From Polymorphobacter multimanifer (lineage in GTDB: Bacteria > Pseudomonadota > Alphaproteobacteria > Sphingomonadales > Sphingomonadaceae), in NCBI RefSeq assembly GCF_014205635.1, contig NZ_JACIIV010000019.1, positions 16,869 through 80,868 on the forward strand: a stretch of DNA of 64,000 nucleotides. Direction: 5' to 3'. The first letter of the stretch is position 1. Every line of letters begins with the position of its first letter. This document shows, piece after piece, positions 45,114-54,262 of the stretch. The notes under the pieces are model-generated. The model searched no databases, was not told the DNA's origin, and worked only from the letters and a program-made list of their open reading frames with translations. The position numbers and the translations under genes were made by a program.

Positions 45114-47711
45114 ATGTGGTTGGGCGACAGGATGTTCTGGCGTTTGCTGGTGGGCGCCGCCGCTTTCGGCATTGCAGCGCCGGTGCTGGCGCAGGCAGTC
45201 CCCGAGGAAGGCGATGCGCTGTCTGACGACGAAATTCTGGTGTTGTCGCCGATCAAGGAAGCGCAGGCACTGGCTATCCAGGAGCAGCGCCGGGCGGACA
45301 ATCTGGTTTCGGTGCTCGCTGCCGATTCCATCGGGCGGTTTCCCGACCAGAATGCGGCGGCGGCGCTCAGCCGGCTGCCGGCGATTGCCGTGCAGCGCGA
45401 CCAGGGGCAGGAGCGCTACATTCAGGTGCGTGGCGCCCCGAATCGCTGGACGAGCGTGCTCGTCGATGGCGTGCCGATCATCGGCGTGGACGAAGGTGGT
45501 GCCAGCCGCGCGTTCCGTTTCGACGCCATTCCGAGCGTCATTCTTTCGAGCGTGACGGTCAACAAGTCTTTGACAGCAGATATTCCGGCCGAGGCCGTGG
45601 TGGCGCTGATCGACCTCAAGACCTTCTCGCCGATGGACCGCAAGGGCTTCGATGTTGCGGGCGACCTCGGCTATGGCTGGATGGAGCTTGGTGGCGGCCA
45701 GCAGCGCCAGGCGAGCTTGCGCGTTTCCTGGTCCAACGACAAATTCGGGGTCCTGCTGGCGGGATCGCATTATCTGCGCGACCAGATTACCGACAATCGG
45801 GAATTTGCCTATGGGCCCGACAATTTGCCGACGACGTTCGATTTTCGCAGTTACATCCTCACGCGCGAGAACAACGGGCTTTCGGCCGGGCTGGAATTTC
45901 GCCCCGCGGAGGGCCATCGGCTGTTCGTGAAAGGCATCTTCACCGAGTTCAACGATGACGAAGAGCGCAACCAGTATGTGTTCCAGAATTCGGGAGCCTT
46001 TTCGGGCACGCGAACAGCATCCAGCGGCGATCTGGTGGGCGTCTCGGTGCGCGGTACGCTTTCGGATTCGGATTATCGCAACCGCAATTATCTGCTGACC
46101 CTGGGCGGCGACCATGAGCTGGGAAGCGACTGGTCGGCGACGTGGCGCGGCAACTATACCAAGGTGATCAACACCAGCTACATCCCGCTTCTGCTGCAGA
46201 ACCAGGCGCTCAATCCCTTCCTTCGTCCCAGCCTGACCTATGATCGCAGCAACCCCGATCTGCCGACGCTGTCGCTGTTCACCACGGTGCCGGGGCCTGG
46301 CACGCCGCCGACGCCGGCGCGGGTGCGGGGAACCCCTTTGCAGGCATTCAACCAGGCGGGTTTCGATTTCAATGTGGCGCTGCCGCTGTTCTCCAGCATC
46401 CGCTCCGAAAGCTACACTGCCAAGGCTGATGTGACCGGAACGCTGGGCGACGCGGTCCTGAAATTCGGTGCGCAATATGATGACCGGGATATCGACGGTA
46501 ACGTCTTCAGCCAGATTACCCGCAACGTGGCGGGGCTCCCCGCTGCGGATTATCTGACGGACCGGCCATGGGAGACGGGCTTTCCCAGCGGCACCAGCTT
46601 CCGCTATGTCGACAACAAGCGGCTGCGGCGCGATCTGGAAGCTGCACTTGATGCCGCGATCCCTGGCGGGTTCGATCGTGAAGGCTTCATAAGCCCTACC
46701 GAGCGCTACGAGATCGGCGAGCAGCTGTTTGCGGCTTATGGCAGCGCAGCGTTCGAATTCGGGCGCGCCAAGGTTGTGGCTGGCGGGCGTATCGAGAATT
46801 TCGTGCAGGAGAGCAGCGGCTTCCTCCGCATCGGGACGACTTTCACGCCGCTGACGGTGCGCAACAGCTATTGGGACTTTTTTCCCAGCATCAACGCCAA
46901 GATCGATCTGACCGATGACCTTGTGTTGCGACTGGCGGGGCAACGCAGCGTTTCACGCCCGGGCTTCGGCCAGGTCCGGCCGGGCGCCGCGATTTCGGAC
47001 ACATCGACACCCGGCACGGTTGCTGGCGGCAATCCCAATCTGCGGCCTGAATATACCTGGGGGCTCGATACGGCGCTCGAATATTATATTCCGGGCGATG
47101 GACTGCTTTCGGCAAGCTTCTACTATCGCTGGGTGGACAATGTGCTGTTCGACAGTCGTACACGCGTGAACTCGGACATTTACGATTCAGGCGGCATCGA
47201 CCGATCGAACTATGATCTGATTTCGACGCTCAACGGCAACAACGGCAAGCTGTACGGCCTCGAGCTTTCCTATCTCCAGCAGTTCGAATTCTTGCCCGGG
47301 GCGCTTTCGGGCTTTGGCTTCCAGGGGAATGTTTCGTTCATCGGCGGCGATTTCGATACGTTCGATCGTACCGGAGCCGGATTTCCCGGCACGTCCGACC
47401 GGATCGTCAACGCGTCGCTTTTCTATGAGAAATACGGTTTTTCCGGCCGTGTTTCCTACCAGTGGCGCTCCGATTGGGTCGATACGCTCGGCGGCTTCGG
47501 CGTGGGCGTGGGCGGCGACGAGCGGCGCGCCGGCTATGCAAACCTCGATGTGGCCTTGCGGTATCAGGTGACACCCAACATTGGCGTTTTCGTCGATGCG
47601 ACCAACCTCACCGATGAGATCTATGTGGCGTATCAGGGCGCCCGCGATCGGCCGACCGAGGTGGAGCAGATCGGCCGACGCTTTCTGGCCGGCGTGCGCT
47701 TCAATTTCTGA
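45114..47711 (+). CDS. TonB-dependent outer-membrane receptor
   Basis: The 865-residue receptor has a signal peptide (cleavage near VLAQA), a TonB-box-like DDEILVLSP, a plug domain with RFPDQNAAAALSRLPAIAVQRDQGQERYIQVRG and VDGVPIIGVDE, and a 22-strand-type barrel ending in aromatic RFLAGVRFNF. It would import a substrate using the TonB-ExbBD system at 11.7-14.2 kb. It lacks an FecA-type N-terminal signalling domain. It is 11 bases from a secreted phosphatase gene, which may process the substrate. ATG 45132 is an alternative start. Confidence 0.93.
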   Translation: MWLGDRMFWRLLVGAAAFGIAAPVLAQAVPEEGDALSDDEILVLSPIKEAQALAIQEQRRADNLVSVLAADSIGRFPDQNAAAALSRLPAIAVQRDQGQERYIQVRGAPNRWTSVLVDGVPIIGVDEGGASRAFRFDAIPSVILSSVTVNKSLTADIPAEAVVALIDLKTFSPMDRKGFDVAGDLGYGWMELGGGQQRQASLRVSWSNDKFGVLLAGSHYLRDQITDNREFAYGPDNLPTTFDFRSYILTRENNGLSAGLEFRPAEGHRLFVKGIFTEFNDDEERNQYVFQNSGAFSGTRTASSGDLVGVSVRGTLSDSDYRNRNYLLTLGGDHELGSDWSATWRGNYTKVINTSYIPLLLQNQALNPFLRPSLTYDRSNPDLPTLSLFTTVPGPGTPPTPARVRGTPLQAFNQAGFDFNVALPLFSSIRSESYTAKADVTGTLGDAVLKFGAQYDDRDIDGNVFSQITRNVAGLPAADYLTDRPWETGFPSGTSFRYVDNKRLRRDLEAALDAAIPGGFDREGFISPTERYEIGEQLFAAYGSAAFEFGRAKVVAGGRIENFVQESSGFLRIGTTFTPLTVRNSYWDFFPSINAKIDLTDDLVLRLAGQRSVSRPGFGQVRPGAAISDTSTPGTVAGGNPNLRPEYTWGLDTALEYYIPGDGLLSASFYYRWVDNVLFDSRTRVNSDIYDSGGIDRSNYDLISTLNGNNGKLYGLELSYLQQFEFLPGALSGFGFQGNVSFIGGDFDTFDRTGAGFPGTSDRIVNASLFYEKYGFSGRVSYQWRSDWVDTLGGFGVGVGGDERRAGYANLDVALRYQVTPNIGVFVDATNLTDEIYVAYQGARDRPTEVEQIGRRFLAGVRFNF

Positions 47712-47722
47712 GGAGAATGACG

Positions 47723-48793
47723 ATGCGGAACCTGCTTTTGCTTCTGCTGGTATCGATGCCGCTGGTGCAGCCGGTGGCGGCGGTGGCGCGCGAGGCCGTG
47801 ACGCCTCTGGCGGTGTTGGGAGAGGCGGTGCGTGAGGGGGACAAGGTTCGCCTGCGCTGGAGCGGATTGCGGGCGCCGGTGCAGATCAGCCGCCTGACGA
47901 CAGCCGATGCACGGCGCGGAACCGTCGTTGCCGCTGCGGTGGGGAGCGATGCTCTTGTGGATGCGCCGGCAAACCCGCGACCCTATTTTCTGCTGCGCGG
48001 CGCCGATGGCCGCGAATTGCGGCTGGCCGAGCGGGTGCTGCCGCTTGAGGGCGGCATGAACTTCCGGGATCTCGGAGGCTATGTGACCATCGATGGGCGG
48101 CCGGTGAAATGGGGCAAGATCTACCGTTCGGCAGTGATGAGCGGACTGACAGCTGGCGACTACCGCTATCTTTCCGGGCTCGGCATTGGCGCTGTCTGTG
48201 ACTTTCGCGCCAACGAAGAGCGGATGCGCGAGCCTGTCAACTGGCCGGCCAGCATGAACATGAAAGTGCTGACGCGCGAGTACAAGCTGGAGATGGCGCC
48301 GCTGATGGCGATGTTCGGTGGTGGTGATATCTCGGCTGAAAATACGCGCGCTGCGATGGCGAGCTTCTACACCGAAATGCCGGTGCAGTTTGGCGGTCAG
48401 TTCAAGGAGATGTTTGCCGAACTGGTTGAAGGCCGTGCCCCGCTGGCGTTCAACTGCTCGGCGGGCAAGGACCGGACCGGGCTGGCGGCGGTGCTCGTGC
48501 TCCTCTCGCTGGGTGTGCCGCGCGAGACGGCGATCGAAGATTATCTGCTGTCCAACCAGCATTACCGCCCCAAGCCGCCCGCGCCGGGGGGGAAGCCTGA
48601 CCCAATGATGGCAATGTTTGCGCGGCTGCCGACCGATGTTTCACAAGCGCTGATCGGCGTGGAGCGTCGCTATATCGAAGCGAGCCTGGCCGCAATCGAT
48701 GCGCGCGGTGGCCTGGACCGCTATCTGCGCGAAGACATGGGGCTTGGACCGGCGGAGCTGGCGCGGCTGCGGCAACTCTATCTGGCGCGCTAG
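47723..48793 (+). CDS. Secreted tyrosine-phosphatase-like protein (IphP family)
   Basis: The 356-residue protein has a signal peptide, an N-terminal beta domain, and a phosphatase domain with GMNFRDLGGY and the P-loop NCSAGKDRTG (Cys245). The usual residue before the catalytic Cys is His; here it is Asn. Family members dephosphorylate proteins, phosphoinositides or other phosphate esters. ATG 47723 is preferred since AGGAG then lies seven bases upstream; ATG 47717 would leave one base. It is co-transcribed with the TonB-dependent receptor. Confidence 0.85.
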   Translation: MRNLLLLLLVSMPLVQPVAAVAREAVTPLAVLGEAVREGDKVRLRWSGLRAPVQISRLTTADARRGTVVAAAVGSDALVDAPANPRPYFLLRGADGRELRLAERVLPLEGGMNFRDLGGYVTIDGRPVKWGKIYRSAVMSGLTAGDYRYLSGLGIGAVCDFRANEERMREPVNWPASMNMKVLTREYKLEMAPLMAMFGGGDISAENTRAAMASFYTEMPVQFGGQFKEMFAELVEGRAPLAFNCSAGKDRTGLAAVLVLLSLGVPRETAIEDYLLSNQHYRPKPPAPGGKPDPMMAMFARLPTDVSQALIGVERRYIEASLAAIDARGGLDRYLREDMGLGPAELARLRQLYLAR

Positions 48794-48800
48794 GCGCGCC
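48784..48800. terminator. Stem-loop carrying the phosphatase stop codon in its loop
   Basis: GGCGCGC (48784-48790) pairs with GCGCGCC (48794-48800), and the three-base loop is the TAG stop of the phosphatase gene. A short TTCT follows. It could end transcription of the receptor operon weakly. Confidence 0.45.
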
Positions 48801-48885
48801 TTCTGGTGGGATCGGAATGCCGGTCTGGCGTCCTGTTATCGTGCGTTTGTTTGCGAAACCGGTGTCCATTCTTGCGAAACACACT

Positions 48886-50379
48886 CTAGGCGGCGGGGCG
48901 GCCCGGGATGGTGACCGGGCCGGCGGCGCGGATCTGGTTCCAGATGCGGGACCCGACCTTGTTCGCCTCGGCGATGAGGGCGGGTTCGTCCATCGTCAGC
49001 ACCTTGTGATCGCGCATCAGGAAGCGACCATCGACCATCGACGAGACGATGTCCGACGGTTGGCCGTTGTGGACGAGGGCGGAGAGGAAGCGGCCGCTGG
49101 GCACGAGGTGGGCGGCCTGGGTGTCGACGACGATGAGATCGGCCTTTTTGCCCACCGCGATGCTGCCGGTCTGGTCGGCCATGCCCAGCGCGTTGGCACC
49201 GCCGAGCGTGGCATCCTCCCACATGTCTTCGGGTTGCGGGCGCACGCCGGGGAATTCTTCCGGAAAGCTGTTGGCGCGGTCGATGCGCTCGGTGAGGAGG
49301 GCGGTGCGGATGACCGAGAACAGGTCGTTGGTGTTGTTGTCGGTGCCATAGGCGATGCGGGCGCCGGCTGCGCGGAGCTTGTGGATGGGCGGGATGACGC
49401 CGCGGTTGGCGGCCATGCCGGCCTGGTGCGAGACGGTCATGCCGCTGTTGCCGATGAGGGCGATATCGGCGGCATCGACATAGCGGCAATGGGCGGCGAA
49501 CAGCCGGGGGCCGAGGAAGCCGTGCGCGGCGAGGAAGGCCGGTGGGGTGAGGCCGTGCCAGCGCTTCATGAACTCGACTTCGGCGATGCTCTGCGAAAGA
49601 TGGATGGTGTAGCTGAGGCCGTGCTTGTCGGCGAAGCTGCGCAGCGCCTGGAGGAGTTCGGGCGATGAGGTTTCGGCGAGGTTGGCGGCCGGGAGCACGC
49701 TGACGCGGCCGCCATCATGGCCGTGCCAGCGGCTGTGGAGCGCCATGATGCGCGCCAGCCCTTCCTCGCGGCGCGCTTGCGAGAAGATGGGCTGCACACT
49801 TGCGGCGAGGCCTTCGGGGGCCATGGGGCCGGCGACATTCTCACTGTCCCGCACCGCTTCGGCGAAGACCATGCGCAGGCCGGATGCCGCGAGGGCGGAC
49901 GCGGCGGGGGCGATGCCGGTGACGTTTTCGACCAAGGTGGTGGTGCCGGTGCGGATGGCTTCGAGCGCGCCGATGCTGACCATCAGCGTGCGCTCTTCGG
50001 GGGAAAGCAGGCTGTTCGGGTTGAGGGCGAGTTTGGCGGAATTGGGAAAGCCGAAATCCTCGTTGAAGCCGCGGGCGAGTGTGGCGGAGAGATGGGCGTG
50101 GCAGTTGACGAGGCCGGGCATAAGCAGCTTGCCGCGACCATCGTAGCGCTCGGCCTGGGGGTAGGCGGCGAGCAGGGCCTCGGTGTCTCCGATGGCGGCG
50201 ATGCGGCCGCCGATGACGGCGAGGGCGGCGTTTTCGCGGATGCGGTCGCCGAGGAGGATGCCGATGTTGGTGAAGAGGGTGGTGGGGGTGGCTTGCGCGC
50301 GGGCGCTGGCGAGTGGCGCGAGGGCGGCGGCGGCGAGGAGCGTGCGGCGGCTGAGGCCGGTGTGGTCGCTGGTCTTCAT
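48886..50379 (-). CDS. Exported amidohydrolase (Tat signal)
   Basis: The 497-residue amidohydrolase begins LSRRTLLAAAALAPLASARA, a twin-arginine leader. The metal site shows HAHLS after the MPGLVNC strand, then HLSQS, the later AHCRY and the Asp of YGTDNNTN, like atrazine/S-adenosylhomocysteine deaminase-type chlorohydrolases. It would hydrolyse a C-N or C-Cl bond of a heterocycle or amide in the periplasm. The substrate is unknown. It lies downstream of the S9 peptidase on the same strand. Confidence 0.88.
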   Translation of the reverse strand: MKTSDHTGLSRRTLLAAAALAPLASARAQATPTTLFTNIGILLGDRIRENAALAVIGGRIAAIGDTEALLAAYPQAERYDGRGKLLMPGLVNCHAHLSATLARGFNEDFGFPNSAKLALNPNSLLSPEERTLMVSIGALEAIRTGTTTLVENVTGIAPAASALAASGLRMVFAEAVRDSENVAGPMAPEGLAASVQPIFSQARREEGLARIMALHSRWHGHDGGRVSVLPAANLAETSSPELLQALRSFADKHGLSYTIHLSQSIAEVEFMKRWHGLTPPAFLAAHGFLGPRLFAAHCRYVDAADIALIGNSGMTVSHQAGMAANRGVIPPIHKLRAAGARIAYGTDNNTNDLFSVIRTALLTERIDRANSFPEEFPGVRPQPEDMWEDATLGGANALGMADQTGSIAVGKKADLIVVDTQAAHLVPSGRFLSALVHNGQPSDIVSSMVDGRFLMRDHKVLTMDEPALIAEANKVGSRIWNQIRAAGPVTIPGRPAA

Positions 50380-50436
50380 GGCATTATCCCCCTGCGCGGC
50401 GATGATGGCGCGCGGGGGGACGGTGTCAATCGCGGA

Positions 50437-52659
50437 TCACTTGGCCTTCGGCGCGATCGGGGCCAGGAAATCGAGGATGGTGCGCCATTGGTGGGTCTTG
50501 AGCGCCGGGTCGGGGATGCCGTGGGTCTGGCCGGGGTAGGGCATGACCTGGAAGGGTTTGCCGGCTTTCTGGAGGGCGGCGATCATGCGGGCGCTGTTGT
50601 CGAAGACCACATTGTCGTCGGCGAGGCCGTGGATGATGAGCAGCGGGCGTTCGAGCTTGTCCGCATCGAGGGTGACGTCGGTGGCGGTGTAAGGGGCCTT
50701 GTCGATGCTCGGGTTGCCGAGATAGCGCTCGGTGTAGTGGGTGTCGTAAAGCGTCCAGTCGGTGACCGGGGCGCCGGCGATGCCGCGGGCGAAGGCCTGG
50801 GGGTGCTTCGTCATCAGCCGCAGCGTCATGAACCCGCCGTAGGACCAGCCATAGACGGCGACGCGGGCGGGATCGACGAAGGACTGTTTCTTGAGCCAGT
50901 CGAGCCCGGCGATCTGATCATCGACCTCGACCTTGCCGATGGCCTTGAACAGCGGATCGCGAAAGGCCGTGCCGCGGTGGGGCGTGCCGCGACCATCGAC
51001 GCTGAACACGATCCAGCCTTGGCGGACGAGATATTGGTGGAGCATCGAGCCCCAGCGGCGGGTGACGCGCTGGCTGCCGGGGCCGGCATAGACTTCGAAG
51101 AACACGGGGGCCTTCTGCCCGCGCTTGAGGCCCTTGGGCTCCATGATGCTATAGTTGAGCTGGGTGCTGCCGTCGGCGCCGGTGAGGGTGCCGAATTCGG
51201 GGACGACATGATCGGCGGCGTAGGGGGCATAAGGCGTTTCGGCGAGCGGATTGGCGGCAATGGCGGTCGTGGTGCCGGTGGCGGTATCGACCAGATCGAG
51301 GCGCGGGGGCTGGATGGGGGACGACGAGTTGAGCAGCGCCATGCGGCCGGCCTTGTCGGCGACGGCCTCGGTCCAGTGGCCGGCGGGGGAGAGGCGGCGC
51401 GGAGCGGCGCTGCCATCGAGCGGGGCGGCATAGAGCGACTTTTCGAGCGGGCTTTCCATGAAGCCGGTGAAGATGATGCGGCCGGCGGCGGCATCGACGC
51501 CGAGCAGTTCGTCGACCGACCAGTCGCCGCTGGTGATCGGGGTGAGGGTGCTTCCGGACGCGCGGTAGAGGTGGCGGTGGCCGGTGTGCTCAGAGGCCCA
51601 GAGGATGTCGCGGCTGCCAGGAATGGCGTGGAGGGTATCGTGGAGGTCGATCCAGGTTTTTGATGTGCTGGTGAGGATGGGGGTGGTGGCGCCGGTCGTG
51701 AGGTTCACGTCGAGGAGTTCGAGGCGCGACTGGTCGCGGGGCTGGCGGATGATGACGAGGCGATCGGGCGCCAGCCATTTGACGCGGGCGAGGTAGATGT
51801 CGGCATCGGGGCCGAGATCAACGTTGACGGGGGGCTTTGCGCCGGTGGCGTCGTGGACGGCGAGGGTGATGCGGACGTTGGGGGTGCCGGCGAAGGGGTA
51901 GCGCTGTTCGGAGACGCGGGTGCTGTCGGCGCCGATGGCGGCGCGAACGGCGACGCGCACATCCTTTTCCTCGATGCGGGTGATCGCGATGCGGCTGTCG
52001 TCGGGGGACCACCAGTTGCCGGTACGGCGGCCCATCTCCTCGTCGGCGACGAACTCGGGGGTGCCGTGGCTGACGGTGCCGCCGCCGTCCTGTGTGACCT
52101 GGCGGGTGGTGTTGGTGCCGAGATCGAGGACGTGGAGGTTCTGGTCGAGGATGAAGCTGAGATAGCGGCCCCTGGGGCTGAGCTTGGGATCGAGCTCGGT
52201 GGCGGGGGTGTTGGTGAGTCGCCTTGGCTGATTCAGGGGGGGGGTGCCTGAAAGGGGCACCAGCCAGATATCGCCATCGAGGGGGACCAGGATCGACTGG
52301 CCGTCGCTGTTCCACTGATAGCCGACGATGCCGCGCTGGCCGCCGATGCGCAGGCGCTCGCGGCGCATCAGCTCGGCTTCGGAGAGTTTTGCCGGGGCGG
52401 GGGAGAGCGCCTCGGAATCGGCGAGGAGGCGCTCGGTGCCGGTGGCGGTGTCGCGCAGCCAGAGATCATAGCGGAGCGCGTCGGAGGCGCGGGGCTTGAG
52501 CCAGGCGATGTGCTTGCCATCGGGGGCGATGGTGAGGGCGCGCGGGGTGCTGCCGGCGAGTGCGGGGTTGGCGAAGACGCGTTCGAGGGTGAGCGGTGGG
52601 GCTTCGGCGGCCATGGTCGGGGTGCTCAGGAGGAGGGCGAGGGCGGCGCTGCGGATCAT
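50437..52659 (-). CDS. Prolyl oligopeptidase family S9 peptidase (DPP-IV-like)
   Basis: The 740-residue exported peptidase has a signal peptide (MIRSAALALLLSTPTMA), an N-terminal beta-propeller (about 40-480) and a C-terminal alpha/beta hydrolase. The triad is Ser in GWSYGG, Asp in HGLADDNV and His in GQTHGIP. The EFVADEEMGRRTG segment carries the Glu pair that binds the peptide N terminus in DPP-IV. It would remove N-terminal dipeptides in the periplasm. ATG 52659 overlaps the bioY stop by four bases. Confidence 0.9.
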   Translation of the reverse strand: MIRSAALALLLSTPTMAAEAPPLTLERVFANPALAGSTPRALTIAPDGKHIAWLKPRASDALRYDLWLRDTATGTERLLADSEALSPAPAKLSEAELMRRERLRIGGQRGIVGYQWNSDGQSILVPLDGDIWLVPLSGTPPLNQPRRLTNTPATELDPKLSPRGRYLSFILDQNLHVLDLGTNTTRQVTQDGGGTVSHGTPEFVADEEMGRRTGNWWSPDDSRIAITRIEEKDVRVAVRAAIGADSTRVSEQRYPFAGTPNVRITLAVHDATGAKPPVNVDLGPDADIYLARVKWLAPDRLVIIRQPRDQSRLELLDVNLTTGATTPILTSTSKTWIDLHDTLHAIPGSRDILWASEHTGHRHLYRASGSTLTPITSGDWSVDELLGVDAAAGRIIFTGFMESPLEKSLYAAPLDGSAAPRRLSPAGHWTEAVADKAGRMALLNSSSPIQPPRLDLVDTATGTTTAIAANPLAETPYAPYAADHVVPEFGTLTGADGSTQLNYSIMEPKGLKRGQKAPVFFEVYAGPGSQRVTRRWGSMLHQYLVRQGWIVFSVDGRGTPHRGTAFRDPLFKAIGKVEVDDQIAGLDWLKKQSFVDPARVAVYGWSYGGFMTLRLMTKHPQAFARGIAGAPVTDWTLYDTHYTERYLGNPSIDKAPYTATDVTLDADKLERPLLIIHGLADDNVVFDNSARMIAALQKAGKPFQVMPYPGQTHGIPDPALKTHQWRTILDFLAPIAPKAK

Positions 52660-53141
52660 CGGCTTTGGTTGGCGGATTGCGGGGCTTTGCGCAAGCGGGC
52701 GGCGAAGGCTGCGGCAAGCAGCGACTTGATGAGCGCGCCGGGGAGGAAGGGGAGGACGCCGGCGGACAGGGCTTTCAGGGGGCCTATGATGGTGGCGAGC
52801 CAGCACCAGCCGGCGACGAGGATGAGGGCATGGGCGGCGAGCATGGTGGGGAAGCGTGGCCAGCGGCCGGCCAGGGCGGCGGCGAAGGGCATGGCGACGA
52901 GGAAGCCGAGCGTGGGGCCGCCGAGGCCGGACTTGCCTTCGGCGAGGACGGGAAGGCCGGCGGCGGCGAGTGCCAGCCAGCCGACGACGACGGCGGCGCC
53001 GAGCCGGGGGCCGAGCCAGACGCCGATGACGAGCACGGCGAGCGACTGCAGGCTGAGCGGGACAGGGCCGAGGGGGAAGCTGACCTGGCTGGCGAGGGCA
53101 AGCAAGGCAACAGCAGCGAGGAGGCAGGCAATGATACGCAT
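52656..53141 (-). CDS. bioY: BioY biotin transport protein
   Basis: The 161-residue membrane protein has about six hydrophobic segments and BioY motifs: SFPLGPVPLSLQSLAVLVIGVWLGPRLG and GLPVLAEGKSGLGGPTLGFL. BioY is the substrate-binding S component for biotin and can work alone or with an ECF module; no BioMN genes are adjacent. It overlaps the S9 peptidase start (ATGA), an unusual pairing probably reflecting genome compaction. Confidence 0.9.
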   Translation of the reverse strand: MRIIACLLAAVALLALASQVSFPLGPVPLSLQSLAVLVIGVWLGPRLGAAVVVGWLALAAAGLPVLAEGKSGLGGPTLGFLVAMPFAAALAGRWPRFPTMLAAHALILVAGWCWLATIIGPLKALSAGVLPFLPGALIKSLLAAAFAARLRKAPQSANQSR

Positions 53142-53215
53142 CTGCGCCGAGTGGCAGGGGTTGGCGGGGGCGGCAAGGGCGTGCGAGGATGGAGGAAAGA
53201 TTGGGGAGATGGGTG

Positions 53216-54262
53216 ATGATCGAGATTCAGGTGCGGCGCGATGCGATCGGCGACGGCGTGGCGGTGGAGCGCGAGGTGGTGTTGGCCGAGGGTGAGACGC
53301 TGCTGGCGATCGAGCTGTTTTCGATGACGGCGAACAATGTGACCTATGCGGTGCATGGGGTGGATTTCCAGTATTGGAACTTCTGGCCGGCGCCCGAGGG
53401 CAGGGGGGTGGTGCCCGTGTGGGGGTTTGCGCGGGTGGTGGAGAGCCGCGCCGACGGCGTGGAGGTGGGGCAGCGATTTTATGGCTATTGGCCGATGGCG
53501 AGCCATGCGGTGGTGCGGCCCCGAACGCTATTGGGCAAAGTGTCGGCGCGCGGGTTCGATGATGTGAGCGAGCACCGGGCGAAGCTGGCGGCGGTCTATA
53601 ACCGCTATGTGACCGCGGACGATGCGATGGGGAGCGAGGCGGTGCAGGCGCTGTTCCGGCCGTTGTTCACCACCGCGTTCGCGCTGGAGGCGATGCTGGC
53701 GGATGGGCCGGGGACGCTGGTGCTGGCGTCCGCTTCGAGCAAGACGGCGCTGGGGTTGGCCGCGCTGGCGAAGGCGCGCGGCGCGCGGGTGATCGGGCTG
53801 ACTTCGGCGGCGAATGCCGGCTTCTGCGAGGCGACGGGCTATTTCGACCTCGTGCTGCCTTATGAGCAGAGCGGGACGCTGGACGGCGAGGCGGGGCCGG
53901 TGGCGCTGGTCGACATGGCGGGCAATGGCGTGGTGCGCGCTGCCGTGCACCGGGCGCTGGGGGTCCGGCTGGAGGCGAGCCATGTGGTGGGGGATACGCA
54001 CTGGGATGTGCTGGCGGCCGATTTGCTGCCGGGGCCGCAGCCGCAATTCTTTTTTGCGCCGACGGTGATTGCCGAGCGGGTGCAGGAATGGGGGCCGGCA
54101 GGGTTCGAGGCGCGGCTGGCGGCGGCCTGGGCGCTGTTTGCCGGGTCGCTGGGCTGGCTGGCGGTGCGCGAGATTGCAGGGGCCGAGGCGGTGCTGCCGG
54201 CGTGGGGGGCACTTGTCAGGGGTGAGATTGATCCGCGGCAGGGGCTGGTCGCGAGGCTGTAG
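53216..54262 (+). CDS. DUF2855-family oxidoreductase-like protein
   Basis: The 348-residue protein matches DUF2855, a distant relative of medium-chain dehydrogenases without the catalytic zinc ligands. Typical stretches are YWNFWPAP, RFYGYWPMASH and LVLASASSKTALGLA, the last like a cofactor loop. The reaction is unknown. ATG 53216 has GGGGAG seven bases upstream; GTG 53213 is too close. Its end overlaps the convergent PHP gene by 47 bases, next to a palindromic repeat. Confidence 0.82.
   Translation: MIEIQVRRDAIGDGVAVEREVVLAEGETLLAIELFSMTANNVTYAVHGVDFQYWNFWPAPEGRGVVPVWGFARVVESRADGVEVGQRFYGYWPMASHAVVRPRTLLGKVSARGFDDVSEHRAKLAAVYNRYVTADDAMGSEAVQALFRPLFTTAFALEAMLADGPGTLVLASASSKTALGLAALAKARGARVIGLTSAANAGFCEATGYFDLVLPYEQSGTLDGEAGPVALVDMAGNGVVRAAVHRALGVRLEASHVVGDTHWDVLAADLLPGPQPQFFFAPTVIAERVQEWGPAGFEARLAAAWALFAGSLGWLAVREIAGAEAVLPAWGALVRGEIDPRQGLVARL

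Noticed and set aside
50379..50400. A third TetR operator at the amidohydrolase start (TGGCATTATC matches half of site 1)
   Set aside because: The second arm is not complementary at any near spacing (CCCCCTGCG), so only a half site is present.
49717..51663. Long open frame antisense to the amidohydrolase and S9 peptidase genes
   Set aside because: Its composition is Gly/Asp/Glu-rich without motifs, and it spans two well-supported genes on the other strand.
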